Notes under the pieces: model-generated
Told to the model about the DNA's origin: nothing
Database searches by the model: none
The model's input: only the letters and a program-made list of their open reading frames with translations
In this document: piece by piece, positions 25,102 through 34,334 of the stretch
How the letters are laid out: each line of letters begins with the position of its first letter
Numbering within the stretch: the first letter of the stretch is position 1
Position numbers and translations under genes: made by a program
Source of the DNA: Enterococcus_E cecorum_C
GTDB taxonomy: Bacteria; Bacillota; Bacilli; Lactobacillales; Enterococcaceae
Assembly (NCBI RefSeq): GCF_052119425.1
Contig: NZ_JBQKFH010000003.1
Location: 28,928 to 92,927, forward strand
Direction of reading: 5' to 3'
DNA: 64,000 nucleotides

Positions 25102-26295
25102 ATGTCAAAAACTATTTCAATTAACGCGGGAAGTTCAAGTTTAAAATGGCAACTATATTTAATGCCGGAAGAAAAAGTTGTTGCAAAAGGTTTGGTGGAA
25201 CGTATTGGTTTACCTAATTCAATCTTTACTATTAAATATGGTGAAGATGAAAAATTTGAATTAGTGCAAGACATTGAAAATCATGAAATTGCTGTCCAAA
25301 TGTTAATGGATCAATTAATTGAACTAGGCATTTTAGCAAGCTATGACGAAATCACAGGAGTTGGTCACCGTATCGTGCATGGTGGTGAATACTACAGTGA
25401 ATCAGTAGTCATTGATGATGAAGTTGTGGAAAAAATTGAAGAATGTGCTGCCTTCGCGCCATTACATAATCCAGCTCACGTCATGGGGATTCGTGCCTTC
25501 CGTAAATTGTTACCAGGCGTGATTAATGTAGCGGTATTTGACACTGCTTTCCATGCCAATATGCCTGAATTTGCTTATCTATACAGCTTACCAATGGAAT
25601 ACTATGATAAATATAAAGTCCGTAAATATGGTGCACATGGTACAAGTCATCGCTATGTTGCGCACCGTGCGGCTGAAGTACTAGGCAAACCAATTGAAGA
25701 ATTAAAACTAATCACTTGTCATTTAGGAAATGGTGCTTCAATTACAGCGGTTGATGGTGGCCGTTCAGTGGATACTTCTATGGGATTCACACCATTAGCT
25801 GGGGTAACAATGGGTACACGTTCTGGTGATATTGACCCTGCTGTATTACCTTATTTGATGAAAAAATTAGACATCGACATTGACGAAATGTTGACGATCT
25901 TAAATAAAAAATCTGGTTTACTTGGTTTGAGCGGTATTTCTAGTGATATGCGTGATATCGAAGCAAATCTAGGCAAACCTCAAATCGACTTAACTTACCA
26001 AGTGTTTGTGGATCGTGTCCGTAAATATATTGCTTCATACGTTGCAGTAATGAACGGCGTAGATGCCATTATCTTCACTGCTGGTATTGGGGAAAATGAT
26101 GCTCATGTTCGTAGCGAAATTATGAAAGGTATGAGCTGGTTTGGTTGCGAAATCGACCCAGAACAAAACAAAAAACGTGGCGAAGAACTAGTCATTTCAA
26201 CACCTGATTCTAAAGTGAAAGTATTAGTGATTCCAACAGATGAAGAATTAATGATTGCTCGTGACGTTGAACGCTTAAAAGCTGAAACAAAATAA
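25102..26295 (+). CDS. ackA: Acetate kinase
   Basis: Converts acetyl phosphate and ADP to acetate and ATP, the last ATP-forming step of acetate fermentation. The 397-aa length is standard. Seen: ISINAGSSSLKWQ at the N-terminus, VGHRIVHGGEYY, the active-site region AVFDTAFHANMP, YGAHGTSHRYV, and FTAGIGENDAHVR at the nucleotide site. AGAGGT precedes the ATG. It follows ytxK closely and is followed by a terminator. Confidence 0.97.
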   Translation: MSKTISINAGSSSLKWQLYLMPEEKVVAKGLVERIGLPNSIFTIKYGEDEKFELVQDIENHEIAVQMLMDQLIELGILASYDEITGVGHRIVHGGEYYSESVVIDDEVVEKIEECAAFAPLHNPAHVMGIRAFRKLLPGVINVAVFDTAFHANMPEFAYLYSLPMEYYDKYKVRKYGAHGTSHRYVAHRAAEVLGKPIEELKLITCHLGNGASITAVDGGRSVDTSMGFTPLAGVTMGTRSGDIDPAVLPYLMKKLDIDIDEMLTILNKKSGLLGLSGISSDMRDIEANLGKPQIDLTYQVFVDRVRKYIASYVAVMNGVDAIIFTAGIGENDAHVRSEIMKGMSWFGCEIDPEQNKKRGEELVISTPDSKVKVLVIPTDEELMIARDVERLKAETK

Positions 26296-26305
26296 TGAGA
26301 GAATA

Positions 26306-26345
26306 AACGCCTAGCTTACGATGAGTTGTGAGTTAGGCGTTTTGT
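26306..26345 (+). terminator. Terminator after ackA
   Basis: Stem AAACGCCTA.CT / AG.TAGGCGTTT followed by a short T-rich stretch. Confidence 0.8.
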
Positions 26346-26403
26346 CATTTAATACAAATACGTCTCAAGATTTTGAACAATATAACCAAAAATTCGTAAA
26401 TCT

Positions 26404-26417
26404 TGTTGACGCTTACA
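26404..26417 (-). promoter_or_regulatory. cre site overlapping the galM promoter
   Basis: Minus-strand TGTAAGCGTCAACA matches the cre consensus at 13 of 14 positions. It overlaps the -35 TTGACG (26406-26411) of a promoter whose -10 is TAAAAT (26428-26433). CcpA binding here should repress galM on glucose. Confidence 0.65.
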
Positions 26418-26468
26418 TGAATTGGTTTAAAATAAAGAATGTATCTAATAATTAGAGTAGGTGAAATC

Positions 26469-27458
26469 ATGTTAACAGTGAAACAAATCCATGATAAAAA
26501 TTATGAAACAGTCTATGAACTAACAAATTCTAAAGGATTAAGAGTCTTAACTAGTCCATTTGGTGCACGCCTTTTAGCTATTCAAGTGCCATTAAAAGAA
26601 GAGCTACGTGATATTGTGGCCGCTCCTAAAGATTTGGCTTTACAAAAAGAATTGCGCTACTTTGGGGCAACGATTGGACCTGTCGCTGGACGAATTACCG
26701 ATAGTCAGTTCACCATTGATGGTCAAACTTATACCACTGAAACGAATAATAATGCGCATACTTTACACTCAGGTTCCAATGGTTTTGATACCAAAGATTG
26801 GTTTGCTGAAACCTTTGAGCAAGAAGGTAAAGTAGGGGTTATTTATAGCTTTACGCATCCTGATGGCGCAGATGGCTTTCCTGGAGAAGTCCAAGCTAAA
26901 GTGATTTATACTTTAGATGAAGAGGACAATTTAAAGATGACTTATGAAGCGAAAACCGATAAAGCCACTTTATATAATCCAACTTGCCATGGCTATTATA
27001 ATTTAACTGGTAGTGAAGGAAATCCCGTCAACAGTCATTTATTACAAGTTGGCGCTGAGAAGAAAGCAACGACCAATCCAGATGTCACAACAACAGGCGA
27101 ATTTACCCAAGTGGCAGGGACAAAATTTGATTTTAGAACTTTAAAAGAAATCGGCGAAACCACGCTTGATGATCCATTTGTCCTTCATCATGAAAACGAC
27201 TATGACTTGACAATTACCAGTCCTGATCAAGCAGTAAGTATGCAAATCAAAACTGATTCCGATGCGATTATTCTTTATATCACAGGTACCCATGAAGAAG
27301 GGACACCAATGAAGAATGGTACGATGGTTGCACGCGGTTCGATTGCAATTGAACCTCAAGGAATCCCGGGTGCAGAAAAGTTCAGCCAATATGGTTCGAT
27401 TCTATTACGCCCAGAAGAGACTTTCCATTCTGAAACCACTTATCACATTGCCTATTAA
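26469..27458 (+). CDS. galM: Aldose 1-epimerase (galactose mutarotase)
   Basis: Interconverts alpha and beta anomers of hexoses. The 329-aa beta-sandwich protein has the family landmarks: TNNNAHTLHSGSNGFD (NNxxxLHGG motif), HPDGADGFPGEV, catalytic-His segment PTCHGYYNLTG (about 165-175), and the C-terminal Glu region IEPQGIPGAEKF. ATG 26469 has AGGTGAA upstream; a frame extension to 26439 lacks a site. Not in a sugar operon; regulated by the cre site above. Confidence 0.92.
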   Translation: MLTVKQIHDKNYETVYELTNSKGLRVLTSPFGARLLAIQVPLKEELRDIVAAPKDLALQKELRYFGATIGPVAGRITDSQFTIDGQTYTTETNNNAHTLHSGSNGFDTKDWFAETFEQEGKVGVIYSFTHPDGADGFPGEVQAKVIYTLDEEDNLKMTYEAKTDKATLYNPTCHGYYNLTGSEGNPVNSHLLQVGAEKKATTNPDVTTTGEFTQVAGTKFDFRTLKEIGETTLDDPFVLHHENDYDLTITSPDQAVSMQIKTDSDAIILYITGTHEEGTPMKNGTMVARGSIAIEPQGIPGAEKFSQYGSILLRPEETFHSETTYHIAY

Positions 27459-27463
27459 AACAA

Positions 27464-27503
27464 TGAAAGTACAGACAAGCCTTAAGCAGTCTGTACTTTT
27501 TTG
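27464..27503 (+). terminator. Terminator after galM
   Basis: Perfect stem AAAGTACAGAC / GTCTGTACTTT followed by T-rich sequence. Confidence 0.88.
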
Positions 27504-27785
27504 TGCTAAAAAACAGTACTTTAGTTATTTTAAAGTTTATCTGAAAACCATTTTGTAAAGTATTTTGTTTGATATTTATGTGCAATCCATACACTTTTTT
27601 GGTTTTGTCGTAAAGCCGCTTGCAAAGGGTTCAAAGATGAGTAAAATAGCTTTCGTGGGATTCTTTTACCCAATTTTATGAAAACTTTCGGAAAAAGATT
27701 TCTAAAGGGTGAAGTTTCTCGATGATTGAAGTAATTCTCAATTTTTTGATTCTTTGACAATTAAATATGAAAGTGGTGGAAAACA
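27504..27785. other. Intergenic region before the YhgE/Pip gene
   Basis: AT-rich. A TTGACA is present at 27754-27759 but a matching -10 is not clear. A 76-codon minus-strand open frame (27530-27760) begins with TTG and has no ribosome-binding site; it is not called, though its composition is somewhat protein-like. Confidence 0.4.
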
Positions 27786-30700
27786 GTGATTAAAAAAGAA
27801 TTCCAGAAAATCTGGGCAAACAAATTACTATTCGTTACTGTTATCGTAGCGATGTGTTTACCTATTCTTTATGCAAGTATTTTCCTAAAATCAATTTGGG
27901 ATCCATACGGCAGAATTAATCATTTACCAGTTGCGGTGGTGAATTTAGACCAACCAACTACATTAGAAGGTAATAAAGTCGATGTTGGTGACAGATTGGT
28001 AAAAGAGTTGAAATCAAATGACGATTTAGATTGGCATTTTGTTTCAGCTAAAAAGGCGCAAGATGGACTTAAAGATCGTAAATATTATATGATCGTTAAA
28101 ATTCCGAAAAACTTCTCTGAAAATGCGGCTTCTGTATTAGATACCGATCCTGAAAAAATGGATTTAACCTACGAAACAAATGGTGGGTTGAACTTTTTAG
28201 GGGAAGTTATCAGTGAAAATGCTATGACGCAATTAAAAGCGCAAGTCAGCGAGTCAGTCACCAAATCATATGCTGATGTGATTATCAAAATGGTGAAAAC
28301 AGTTGGCGATGGCATGGATCAAGCTGCGGATGGTGCAACGAAATTAGCAGATGGTTCAAAACAAGTCGCTGATGGTATCGCAACGGTTCAAGGTAAAGTC
28401 CCTGAATTATCTAGCGGTGTGAAACAATTAGATGATGGTGGCAAACAATTAGCAGACGGTGTAAAACAATACACAGACGGTGCTGGTCAAGCCGCCAAAG
28501 GAAGCGACCAACTAGCAGCGGGCTTACAACAGTTAAATGGTAAAGTGCCTACTTTAGTGGGTGGCGTGAACCAATTAGCTGATGGTGGTAAAGCATTAAA
28601 TACTGGCGTAAACCAATATACAGCTGGTGTTAAACAAGCTTATCTTGGTAGCAACCAATTAGTCGATGGTTTGAAAGTATTAAGCTACAAAGTTCCAGGT
28701 TTAGTCGATGGCGTCAACAAGTTAGTTGGTGGCGGTAATCAATTTGTCGATGGCTTAAATGCTTATACAGCAGGCGTTGCTCAAGCTGGTGATGGAAGTA
28801 GTCAATTAGCAGCTGGATTACAAACGATGCAAGGTCAATTACCTGCTTTAGCTAATGGCATTAATCAATTAGCAGAAGGTTCTAAGCAATTAGCTGATCA
28901 ATTACAAGCTGGTACAAGCCAATTTGGTGAAGAACAAGCAACACAATTAAGAAGCTATGTAAACGGTGTTCAACAATACATCAATACCATTAATGCTGTA
29001 TTACCAACTTTAAATAATTTACCTTTAGATCAATTAGGTCAACTAAAAGGACAATTTGCAACCGTTCAAGCTGACTTACAAAGTGCTGGAGCAAGTCTTG
29101 CAACGGCTGGTCAAACCTTACAAACGAGTCCAGCGCAAGTTGCTTCTAATGTTGTCAGTCAATTACCAACAGATGCAAATGGCAATGTGACTGTTCCTGC
29201 TCAACAATTAGCACAACTTATCGGACAACAAGTCGGTGCCAATAATCAACAAATTGGTGCACAAGTTACGGCAGCTGGTAATAGTTTACAAAATGTTGGT
29301 GCAACATTAACACAAGTTGGTCAGTTAATGAATAATTTACCAAGTGTTGATACATCAAAAATTGGCGAATTAAGTACAGCAACTTCTCAATTAGCTGCAA
29401 ATACAGATCAAGCAACTGCAGGATTGAATGAATTAATTAACGGCACTTTAACAGTGAAAAAAGAAGCTGTTCCTGGAGCAGCAAAAATTGCTGGTGGTTT
29501 AGCACAAGTTCAATCTCAATTGCCTACATTAAATGGTGGGGTTAGTCAATTAGTTGATGGTAGTAAAGCTCTAGATTCAGGTCTTGCTACATTGAATGAT
29601 AAATCTAGTGAATTAACTGGCGGTGCCAATCAAATCGTTGGTGGCATGAAAGAAATGCAAAACCAATTACCAACTTTAACAGATGGTGTGAAACGATTAG
29701 TTGCTGGTGGTAGTCAATTAAATGGCGGTCTAAATCTGTTGAATGCCAAATCTGCTGAATTAGGTTCTGGTTCTGGTCAACTTGCTGCTGGTTTAGGTTT
29801 AATGCAAGGTCAACTACCTGCTTTAGCTAGTGGTGCCAATCAATTAGCTGATGGTAGCAAGCAATTAAACGCTGGCATGAAGAAATTAACAGCTAACTCT
29901 GCAAAATTAAATAGTGGGGCAAGCCAATTAAGTGATGGATTAAATACCTTAAATGGCCAAATCCCAGCATTAGCAGATGGTGTGAATAAACTTGCTGATG
30001 GTTCTACACAAGTTAAAGATGGCAACAAAGAATTAGCAGATAAATTAGGTGAAGCTTCTGATAAATTAACAGATGTGAAATTAACAAACAATACTGCGAA
30101 AATGATTGCTGCTCCTACTAAGACGGAACAAGAAAAATACAGTGATGTGCCAAACTATGGACATGCATTAGCGCCATACTTCATGAGCGTATCATTATTT
30201 GTCGGCTGTCTAGTATTTAACTTTGTTTATCCAATCCGTAAAATTGCCGACCGCAAAAATAGCAATGCCACTCAATGGTTTATGAGCAAACTAACTGTCG
30301 GATTTATCACTTCTTCAATGATGGCTTTAATCATTGGTACAGTGATGAGAATGATTGGTTTAGAAGTTGCGCAACCAATGAACTTCTACATGACACTTCT
30401 AGTAACTGCTTGGTTATTCATGTTTATGATTATGTTCTTAGCGATGAGCTTTGATAATCCTGGACGTTTCATTGCCGTGTTGCTCCTAGTTATGCAATTA
30501 GGTTCATCAGGTGGGGTATTCCCAATGCCATTGATTAGCAAATTCTATAATGTATTAAATCCATTCATGCCAATGACTTACTCAATTTACAGCTTACGTC
30601 AAGCAATTTCAACAGGTCTTGGTGATGAATTATACCGTAACTCAATGTTGATTTTAGTCATTTTAGCTATTGTCTTTATCATCTTATTAGGTGTCGCTAT

Positions 30701-30821
30701 GCAAATCCTATATCGTAAAGGTTTAGCTGGTTATTCACAATTACATGAAAACCAAAAACTTTTAGATGATGATTACACAGGCAAATTTGCAAAAGAAGAA
30801 GATCCATACACATTATGGTAA
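27786..30821 (+). CDS. YhgE/Pip family membrane protein with long repeat region
   Basis: A 1011-aa membrane protein of the YhgE / phage-infection-protein family, related in layout to the ESX protein EsaA. One transmembrane helix at about 14-36 is followed by an extracellular region of about 750 aa. This contains some twenty imperfect repeats of the type QLADG-(x)n-G, predicted to form long alpha-helical coiled coils. The C-terminus has five or six transmembrane helices (about 795-980). It starts at GTG 27786, seven bases after GGTGGAAA. Known relatives serve as phage receptors (Pip in Lactococcus) or are uncharacterised. No Ess/ESX genes are nearby, so the secretion link is not supported here. 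Confidence 0.88.
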   Translation: MIKKEFQKIWANKLLFVTVIVAMCLPILYASIFLKSIWDPYGRINHLPVAVVNLDQPTTLEGNKVDVGDRLVKELKSNDDLDWHFVSAKKAQDGLKDRKYYMIVKIPKNFSENAASVLDTDPEKMDLTYETNGGLNFLGEVISENAMTQLKAQVSESVTKSYADVIIKMVKTVGDGMDQAADGATKLADGSKQVADGIATVQGKVPELSSGVKQLDDGGKQLADGVKQYTDGAGQAAKGSDQLAAGLQQLNGKVPTLVGGVNQLADGGKALNTGVNQYTAGVKQAYLGSNQLVDGLKVLSYKVPGLVDGVNKLVGGGNQFVDGLNAYTAGVAQAGDGSSQLAAGLQTMQGQLPALANGINQLAEGSKQLADQLQAGTSQFGEEQATQLRSYVNGVQQYINTINAVLPTLNNLPLDQLGQLKGQFATVQADLQSAGASLATAGQTLQTSPAQVASNVVSQLPTDANGNVTVPAQQLAQLIGQQVGANNQQIGAQVTAAGNSLQNVGATLTQVGQLMNNLPSVDTSKIGELSTATSQLAANTDQATAGLNELINGTLTVKKEAVPGAAKIAGGLAQVQSQLPTLNGGVSQLVDGSKALDSGLATLNDKSSELTGGANQIVGGMKEMQNQLPTLTDGVKRLVAGGSQLNGGLNLLNAKSAELGSGSGQLAAGLGLMQGQLPALASGANQLADGSKQLNAGMKKLTANSAKLNSGASQLSDGLNTLNGQIPALADGVNKLADGSTQVKDGNKELADKLGEASDKLTDVKLTNNTAKMIAAPTKTEQEKYSDVPNYGHALAPYFMSVSLFVGCLVFNFVYPIRKIADRKNSNATQWFMSKLTVGFITSSMMALIIGTVMRMIGLEVAQPMNFYMTLLVTAWLFMFMIMFLAMSFDNPGRFIAVLLLVMQLGSSGGVFPMPLISKFYNVLNPFMPMTYSIYSLRQAISTGLGDELYRNSMLILVILAIVFIILLGVAMQILYRKGLAGYSQLHENQKLLDDDYTGKFAKEEDPYTLW

Positions 30822-30827
30822 AATAGT

Positions 30828-30874
30828 AAAAACGTTGGTGTTTAAGAACAAAAACTTAAACACCAACGTTTTTT
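30828..30874 (+). terminator. Terminator after the YhgE/Pip gene
   Basis: Very long perfect stem: AAAAACGTTGGTGTTTAAG with its complement CTTAAACACCAACGTTTTT around AACAAAAA, then more T. Confidence 0.92.
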
Positions 30875-30880
30875 TGTTTC

Positions 30881-31010
30881 AAGGATGTGAGGCGGGTCGA
30901 TTAGCTACGAGCGGATAAGTTTGTCCAGAACGTCGGGAAAGTCCGAGAAGTAAAGACTTTCCCAGACGGGCTGGCTTATACGCCGAAGTAGCTACCCGCC
31001 GAACACAGAT
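30881..31010 (+). repeat. Hairpin repeat, type A core with GC-rich outer arms
   Basis: Type A core, but the outer helix is GGCGGGT/ACCCGCC instead of ATCGACT/AGTCGAT, with bulge CGATT before AGCTAC. Variant ends AAGGATGT ... GAACACAGAT. A clear case of compensatory arm change. Confidence 0.75.
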
Positions 31011-31015
31011 TACAA

Positions 31016-31076
31016 ATAGGTCGCAAAGCAGCTCGCTCAGACATGAATTTCACAATGTCTAGCTGCTGAACGCCGT
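31016..31076 (+). repeat. Miniature hairpin repeat, type C with core deleted
   Basis: Outer stem kept (AGCAGCT, bulge CGCTC, AGACAT / ATGTCT AGCTGCT), but the inner core of about 70 bp is missing. The deletion joins GACATGAA directly to TTTCACAATGTC. Confidence 0.7.
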
Positions 31077-31081
31077 AGATA

Positions 31082-31107
31082 AAGGATATGAGATGGGTCG
31101 GTCAGCT
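31082..31107 (+). repeat. Hairpin repeat, 5' fragment at yaaA stop
   Basis: AAGGATATGAGATGGGT, bulge CGGTC, AGCT; the copy is cut exactly where the yaaA 3' end begins. Confidence 0.55.
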
Positions 31108-31108
31108 C

Positions 31109-31837
31109 CTACACTTTTTTTACAAAGACCAAGCGTTTGTCAGTGGATTCATCTTTTTGTAAGCTGAAACCGTCAAAAGTTAATTTGCGAACCTCATCAA
31201 TGCTTTGAATTTGATGAGAGATGAGTTCTTTGACCATTTTCCCACGGGCTTTTTTAGAAATGGTAGAGTGGATTTTGCGTTGGCCTTCTTTTTCCTCCAT
31301 AAAGACACATTGATAGAAGTTTTGCTGCAAGTCTTTGCTAAATACTTCTTCAAATTCACTAGAGAGCAGCGAAAGAATGATTTCCTCATTTTTAACAGCT
31401 TGATCAAAAGAAGACTGCCAAAATTTTCGCAGGGATTGTCCTTGAATTTTGCCTTTGGTTTGAAAGTCTAGGCGATAAGGAGCAATCGGGGTATCAGCCG
31501 GAATGACCCCATATAAAGCAGAGGTGATAGCCAGAAAATCATGGATATACTGACTTTCTTCTTGAGTATAACTTTCTTTATTAAACTGGCGGTACATCAA
31601 GCCATCTAGTAATAAGTAAGCTGGATAAGTTTGCGCGTTTTGCTTTTGGAGTGCTTGCCATTGCGCTTGGACTTTGGCAGCCATGTCTTCTTTAATTTTG
31701 TAAGCTTTTTGTATTTCCGCTAATGATAGTTCAGAAAAAGCAACGACAATCTCCTTCGTTTTTGGACTAAGCACTTGAAAGGATTGGTCTTTAATGGCTA
31801 GATTCAATTCTTTTGCAGATGGAATTAGGATTTTCAC
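31109..31837 (-). CDS. yaaA: YaaA family peroxide-stress protein
   Basis: A 242-aa DUF328 protein; E. coli YaaA limits damage from peroxide by reducing free iron. Seen: MKILIPSAKELN at the N-terminus, LLDGLMYRQF, ALYGVIPADTPIAPYRLDF (family core YG-x-L-x-P-x-D-x-I-x-P-YR), and ISKKARGKMVKELI (KxxRG). It starts at GTG 31837, with GAGGTGAAATC upstream, overlapping the preceding gene's stop by a few bases, so the two are coupled. Confidence 0.92.
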   Translation of the reverse strand: MKILIPSAKELNLAIKDQSFQVLSPKTKEIVVAFSELSLAEIQKAYKIKEDMAAKVQAQWQALQKQNAQTYPAYLLLDGLMYRQFNKESYTQEESQYIHDFLAITSALYGVIPADTPIAPYRLDFQTKGKIQGQSLRKFWQSSFDQAVKNEEIILSLLSSEFEEVFSKDLQQNFYQCVFMEEKEGQRKIHSTISKKARGKMVKELISHQIQSIDEVRKLTFDGFSLQKDESTDKRLVFVKKV

Positions 31838-32886
31838 GATTTCACCTCAGTTTTTAAGTTATTTTCGATAAAGGCTACGATGTCTTGATAGACTTGTAGG
31901 CGATTTTTTTCTTGGATAACTTCATGCTTCATTTCTGGATAGACGAGATTGGTGATATTGTGATAGCCGATTTTTTTCAAGGTATCTAAGCTTTCAGCAA
32001 GTCCTTTTTCGCCACCGGTAATCAAGGTATCATCCACACCAGTCGCACTCAAAATCTTCAAATCAGGATTTTTACATTGGAATTTGGCGATTTCTTTGAG
32101 TCGTGCATTAATCGTAAACATGGTCAGCATGCCACTGTTGGTCAAGCGCACTTGGCAGAGCGGGTCTTTGGCGATGCGGTCGAGATTATCCAAATTATAG
32201 CTAATCCAATCCAGCGTATCGTTTTTTCCAGGGTTTAAGGCGTTTAAAAGTGCGCTATGACCTGATTTTCCAAAATAGAAGACCACAATACGAGCTAAAA
32301 AGACCCCCACAGGAGCAAGTGGATAAGGCGTGACCGTACCTGTTAAAATTAAGTGCTCGATTTCGTCATCATAATTTTGCAGATAGATTCTCGCAATCAT
32401 GGAGCCTAACGAATGACCAAATAAACTTAATGGGAGGTTAGGATAGCGTTCTTTAATAAAACGGGTAACCAACACTTGGTCAAAAATCAGTTCATCAACG
32501 GTTTGCATCATGACGTGTGGATATTTTTGATTGGTAGAATGGCCATGACCACGTGTATCACTAATCACAACGATATAACCTTGGGCATTTAAATAGCGAC
32601 AAAAATCATCATAGCGGCCTTTGTGCTCTAATACACCGTGGATAAGCTGAACGATACCTTTAGGATTTTCGCGTGGATAGACTTTTGCGTGCAATAATAG
32701 CCCATCTAAAGCCAAAAGTTGCACATCTATAGAGCCATCTTCATTTTCGATTTCTTGACGCACATTGACTGATTTTGTTTTGGCTAAACGTTCTTGATTG
32801 AGTCGATAAAAGATTTGTTCTTGATAGGTTGCCACAATTTGCGGTAAAAGAAGTAGAAATACGATTAAACCAATGATCCAATACAT
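31834..32886 (-). CDS. Membrane-anchored alpha/beta hydrolase (monoacylglycerol lipase-like)
   Basis: A 350-aa protein with an N-terminal transmembrane helix (about 2-20) and a serine-aminopeptidase/lysophospholipase (S33-type) hydrolase domain. Nucleophile elbow LFGHSLGSMIARI; oxyanion-type HG motif LIHGVLEHKGRYDDF; final His in PEMKHEVIQE. ATG 32886 follows GAGGTGAG by four bases; the open frame upstream to 32928 has no site. Likely lipid or ester substrate, not determined. Confidence 0.86.
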   Translation of the reverse strand: MYWIIGLIVFLLLLPQIVATYQEQIFYRLNQERLAKTKSVNVRQEIENEDGSIDVQLLALDGLLLHAKVYPRENPKGIVQLIHGVLEHKGRYDDFCRYLNAQGYIVVISDTRGHGHSTNQKYPHVMMQTVDELIFDQVLVTRFIKERYPNLPLSLFGHSLGSMIARIYLQNYDDEIEHLILTGTVTPYPLAPVGVFLARIVVFYFGKSGHSALLNALNPGKNDTLDWISYNLDNLDRIAKDPLCQVRLTNSGMLTMFTINARLKEIAKFQCKNPDLKILSATGVDDTLITGGEKGLAESLDTLKKIGYHNITNLVYPEMKHEVIQEKNRLQVYQDIVAFIENNLKTEVKS

Positions 32887-32930
32887 AACACTCACCTCGA
32901 ATAATTTGTTAACTTCATTGTAACACAAAA

Positions 32931-32967
32931 AGAAAAGCTAGCCGAGATTGACTAGCTTTTCTTTTTA
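32931..32967 (-). terminator. Bidirectional terminator between deoC and the lipase-like gene
   Basis: Stem AGAAAAGCTAG / CTAGCTTTTCT with flanking A- and T-runs at the 3' end of deoC. Confidence 0.85.
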
Positions 32968-33642
32968 TTTTATTTTCAGTTCGTCCATAATCGCAATGCC
33001 TGAACTAGTCCCGATTCGCTGAGCTCCTGCTTGAATCATAGCTAAGAAACTTTCAGCATCTCGAATACCACCAGCTGCTTTGACTTGGACTTTATCGCCA
33101 ACGTGTGCCACCATTAATGCAACATCTTCTACTGTTGCACCGCCAGTTCCAAAGCCGGTGGAAGTCTTAATGAAATCAGGCTGTACTTCTTTAGCAATCT
33201 GACATAGCGCGATTTTTTCTTCATCGGTGAGGTAGCAATTTTCAAAAATAACCTTACTGATAACCCCAGCCTCTTTACAACACGTGACGATTTGTTGCAT
33301 TTCATCTTTAAGATAAGCATAGTCGTGTTCCTTGGCTTTGGTGAGATTAATGACATAATCGATTTCATCCGCCCCGTTTTTTATTGCATCCTTCGTTTCA
33401 AAAACTTTACTGGCAATACTGGTTTGACCGAGTGGAAAAGCAATCGCCGCACCGACATGCACATCGCTATCTTTTAAAAATTTAGCACAAGTTGCACTTT
33501 GGACTTGGTTAATCGCTACCATCTTAAAATGATACTCACACGCTTCTTGGCAAAGTTTTTGCATATCAGCACTAGTGGCATCTGCATGAAGATTGGTGTG
33601 ATCAATCATTTGCGCATAATGTTGTAAAAGTGTTTGTTCCAT
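32965..33642 (-). CDS. deoC: Deoxyribose-phosphate aldolase
   Basis: Cleaves 2-deoxyribose-5-phosphate to acetaldehyde and glyceraldehyde-3-phosphate in deoxynucleoside catabolism. The 225-aa class I aldolase has DHTNLHADAT near the N-terminus, the central VINLTKAKE segment, and FIKTSTGFGTGGAT, whose lysine forms the Schiff base; a second active-site lysine is in VQVKAAGGIRD. ATG 33642 follows GAGGTGATTG; the frame's upstream extension covers the promoter. No other deo genes adjoin. Confidence 0.95.
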   Translation of the reverse strand: MEQTLLQHYAQMIDHTNLHADATSADMQKLCQEACEYHFKMVAINQVQSATCAKFLKDSDVHVGAAIAFPLGQTSIASKVFETKDAIKNGADEIDYVINLTKAKEHDYAYLKDEMQQIVTCCKEAGVISKVIFENCYLTDEEKIALCQIAKEVQPDFIKTSTGFGTGGATVEDVALMVAHVGDKVQVKAAGGIRDAESFLAMIQAGAQRIGTSSGIAIMDELKIK

Positions 33643-33673
33643 AGCAATCACCTCAAGTAAATGATACACCATA

Positions 33674-33687
33674 TAAAAGCGCTGTCA
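33674..33687 (-). promoter_or_regulatory. Candidate cre site at the deoC promoter
   Basis: Minus-strand TGACAGCGCTTTTA, 12 of 14 matches to the cre consensus, overlapping the -35 TTGACA of deoC (-10 TATCAT after 16 nt). It suggests glucose repression. Confidence 0.5.
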
Positions 33688-33823
33688 ATAGGATCGTTAT
33701 TCGTTTGAAGTTTGATAAGAAAATGTTAAGATAATTGGCTAGGCTCTGCAAAATATTGTTGAAAGGAAAATGCTGTGTTATCGTTTTCATGAAGTGATAG
33801 CAATTTAGAAAGTGAGAATGAGG

Positions 33824-34330
33824 ATGAAAAAGCACTTACACTTAGTCATAATAGTCTTAGCCGGCATAGCGATTTTCGAATTTGCTATTTTACTCTTTCA
33901 ATTTGGTAGAGATTATGTCGATATGAAAGAGCAAGAGTCAGTACGCCAAGAAATAGTAAATGATATGGAGCAAAAAGATTTGCTGACCGCGCGTATGTTC
34001 CGTGAAAGAGGCATGCCACATGGAGAGAATATTCAGATTTGGCAATTATCGACAAAGGGAAAAGGTAATTTCAGCATTCAAGATTCTAAACATCAAATTG
34101 CTAGTGAAGAATTGTCTGGAATAGAAGCGCTTAGTATTTTTGAAAAAGTAGAGAATCAACAATTGGAAGAGAATACGAATTTTGATGAAAAGGTATTTCA
34201 TTTCCTTTACAACCAGTTAAAAGCAGATAAGCAAACCACTTGCTATAAATTTGAGCATCACGATGTTAAACGCTACTATTTAGTCAATCCTTCCATGCGA
34301 TTTGGCTTACTTATCCGCATTAATGATTAA
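33824..34330 (+). CDS. Small membrane-anchored protein, unknown
   Basis: Not recognised. The product (168 aa from ATG 33824) has one N-terminal transmembrane helix (about 5-27), then a charged, mostly extracytoplasmic or cytoplasmic domain. An Arg-rich patch is seen (LLTARMFRERGMPHG), and two cysteines at most. AGTGAG lies seven bases upstream of this ATG; GTG 33812 and ATG 33818 are alternatives. Promoter-like TTGAAG (33705) and TAAGAT (33727). A single-gene transcript with its own terminator. Confidence 0.65.
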   Translation: MKKHLHLVIIVLAGIAIFEFAILLFQFGRDYVDMKEQESVRQEIVNDMEQKDLLTARMFRERGMPHGENIQIWQLSTKGKGNFSIQDSKHQIASEELSGIEALSIFEKVENQQLEENTNFDEKVFHFLYNQLKADKQTTCYKFEHHDVKRYYLVNPSMRFGLLIRIND

Positions 34331-34334
34331 TAAA

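Noticed and set aside
27530..27760. 76-codon minus-strand frame before the YhgE/Pip gene
   Set aside because: TTG start without a ribosome-binding site, and it covers the region where the YhgE/Pip promoter must lie. Kept as a note only.
33653..33835. Minus-strand frame upstream of deoC
   Set aside because: It overlaps the deoC promoter and cre site and has no supporting signals.
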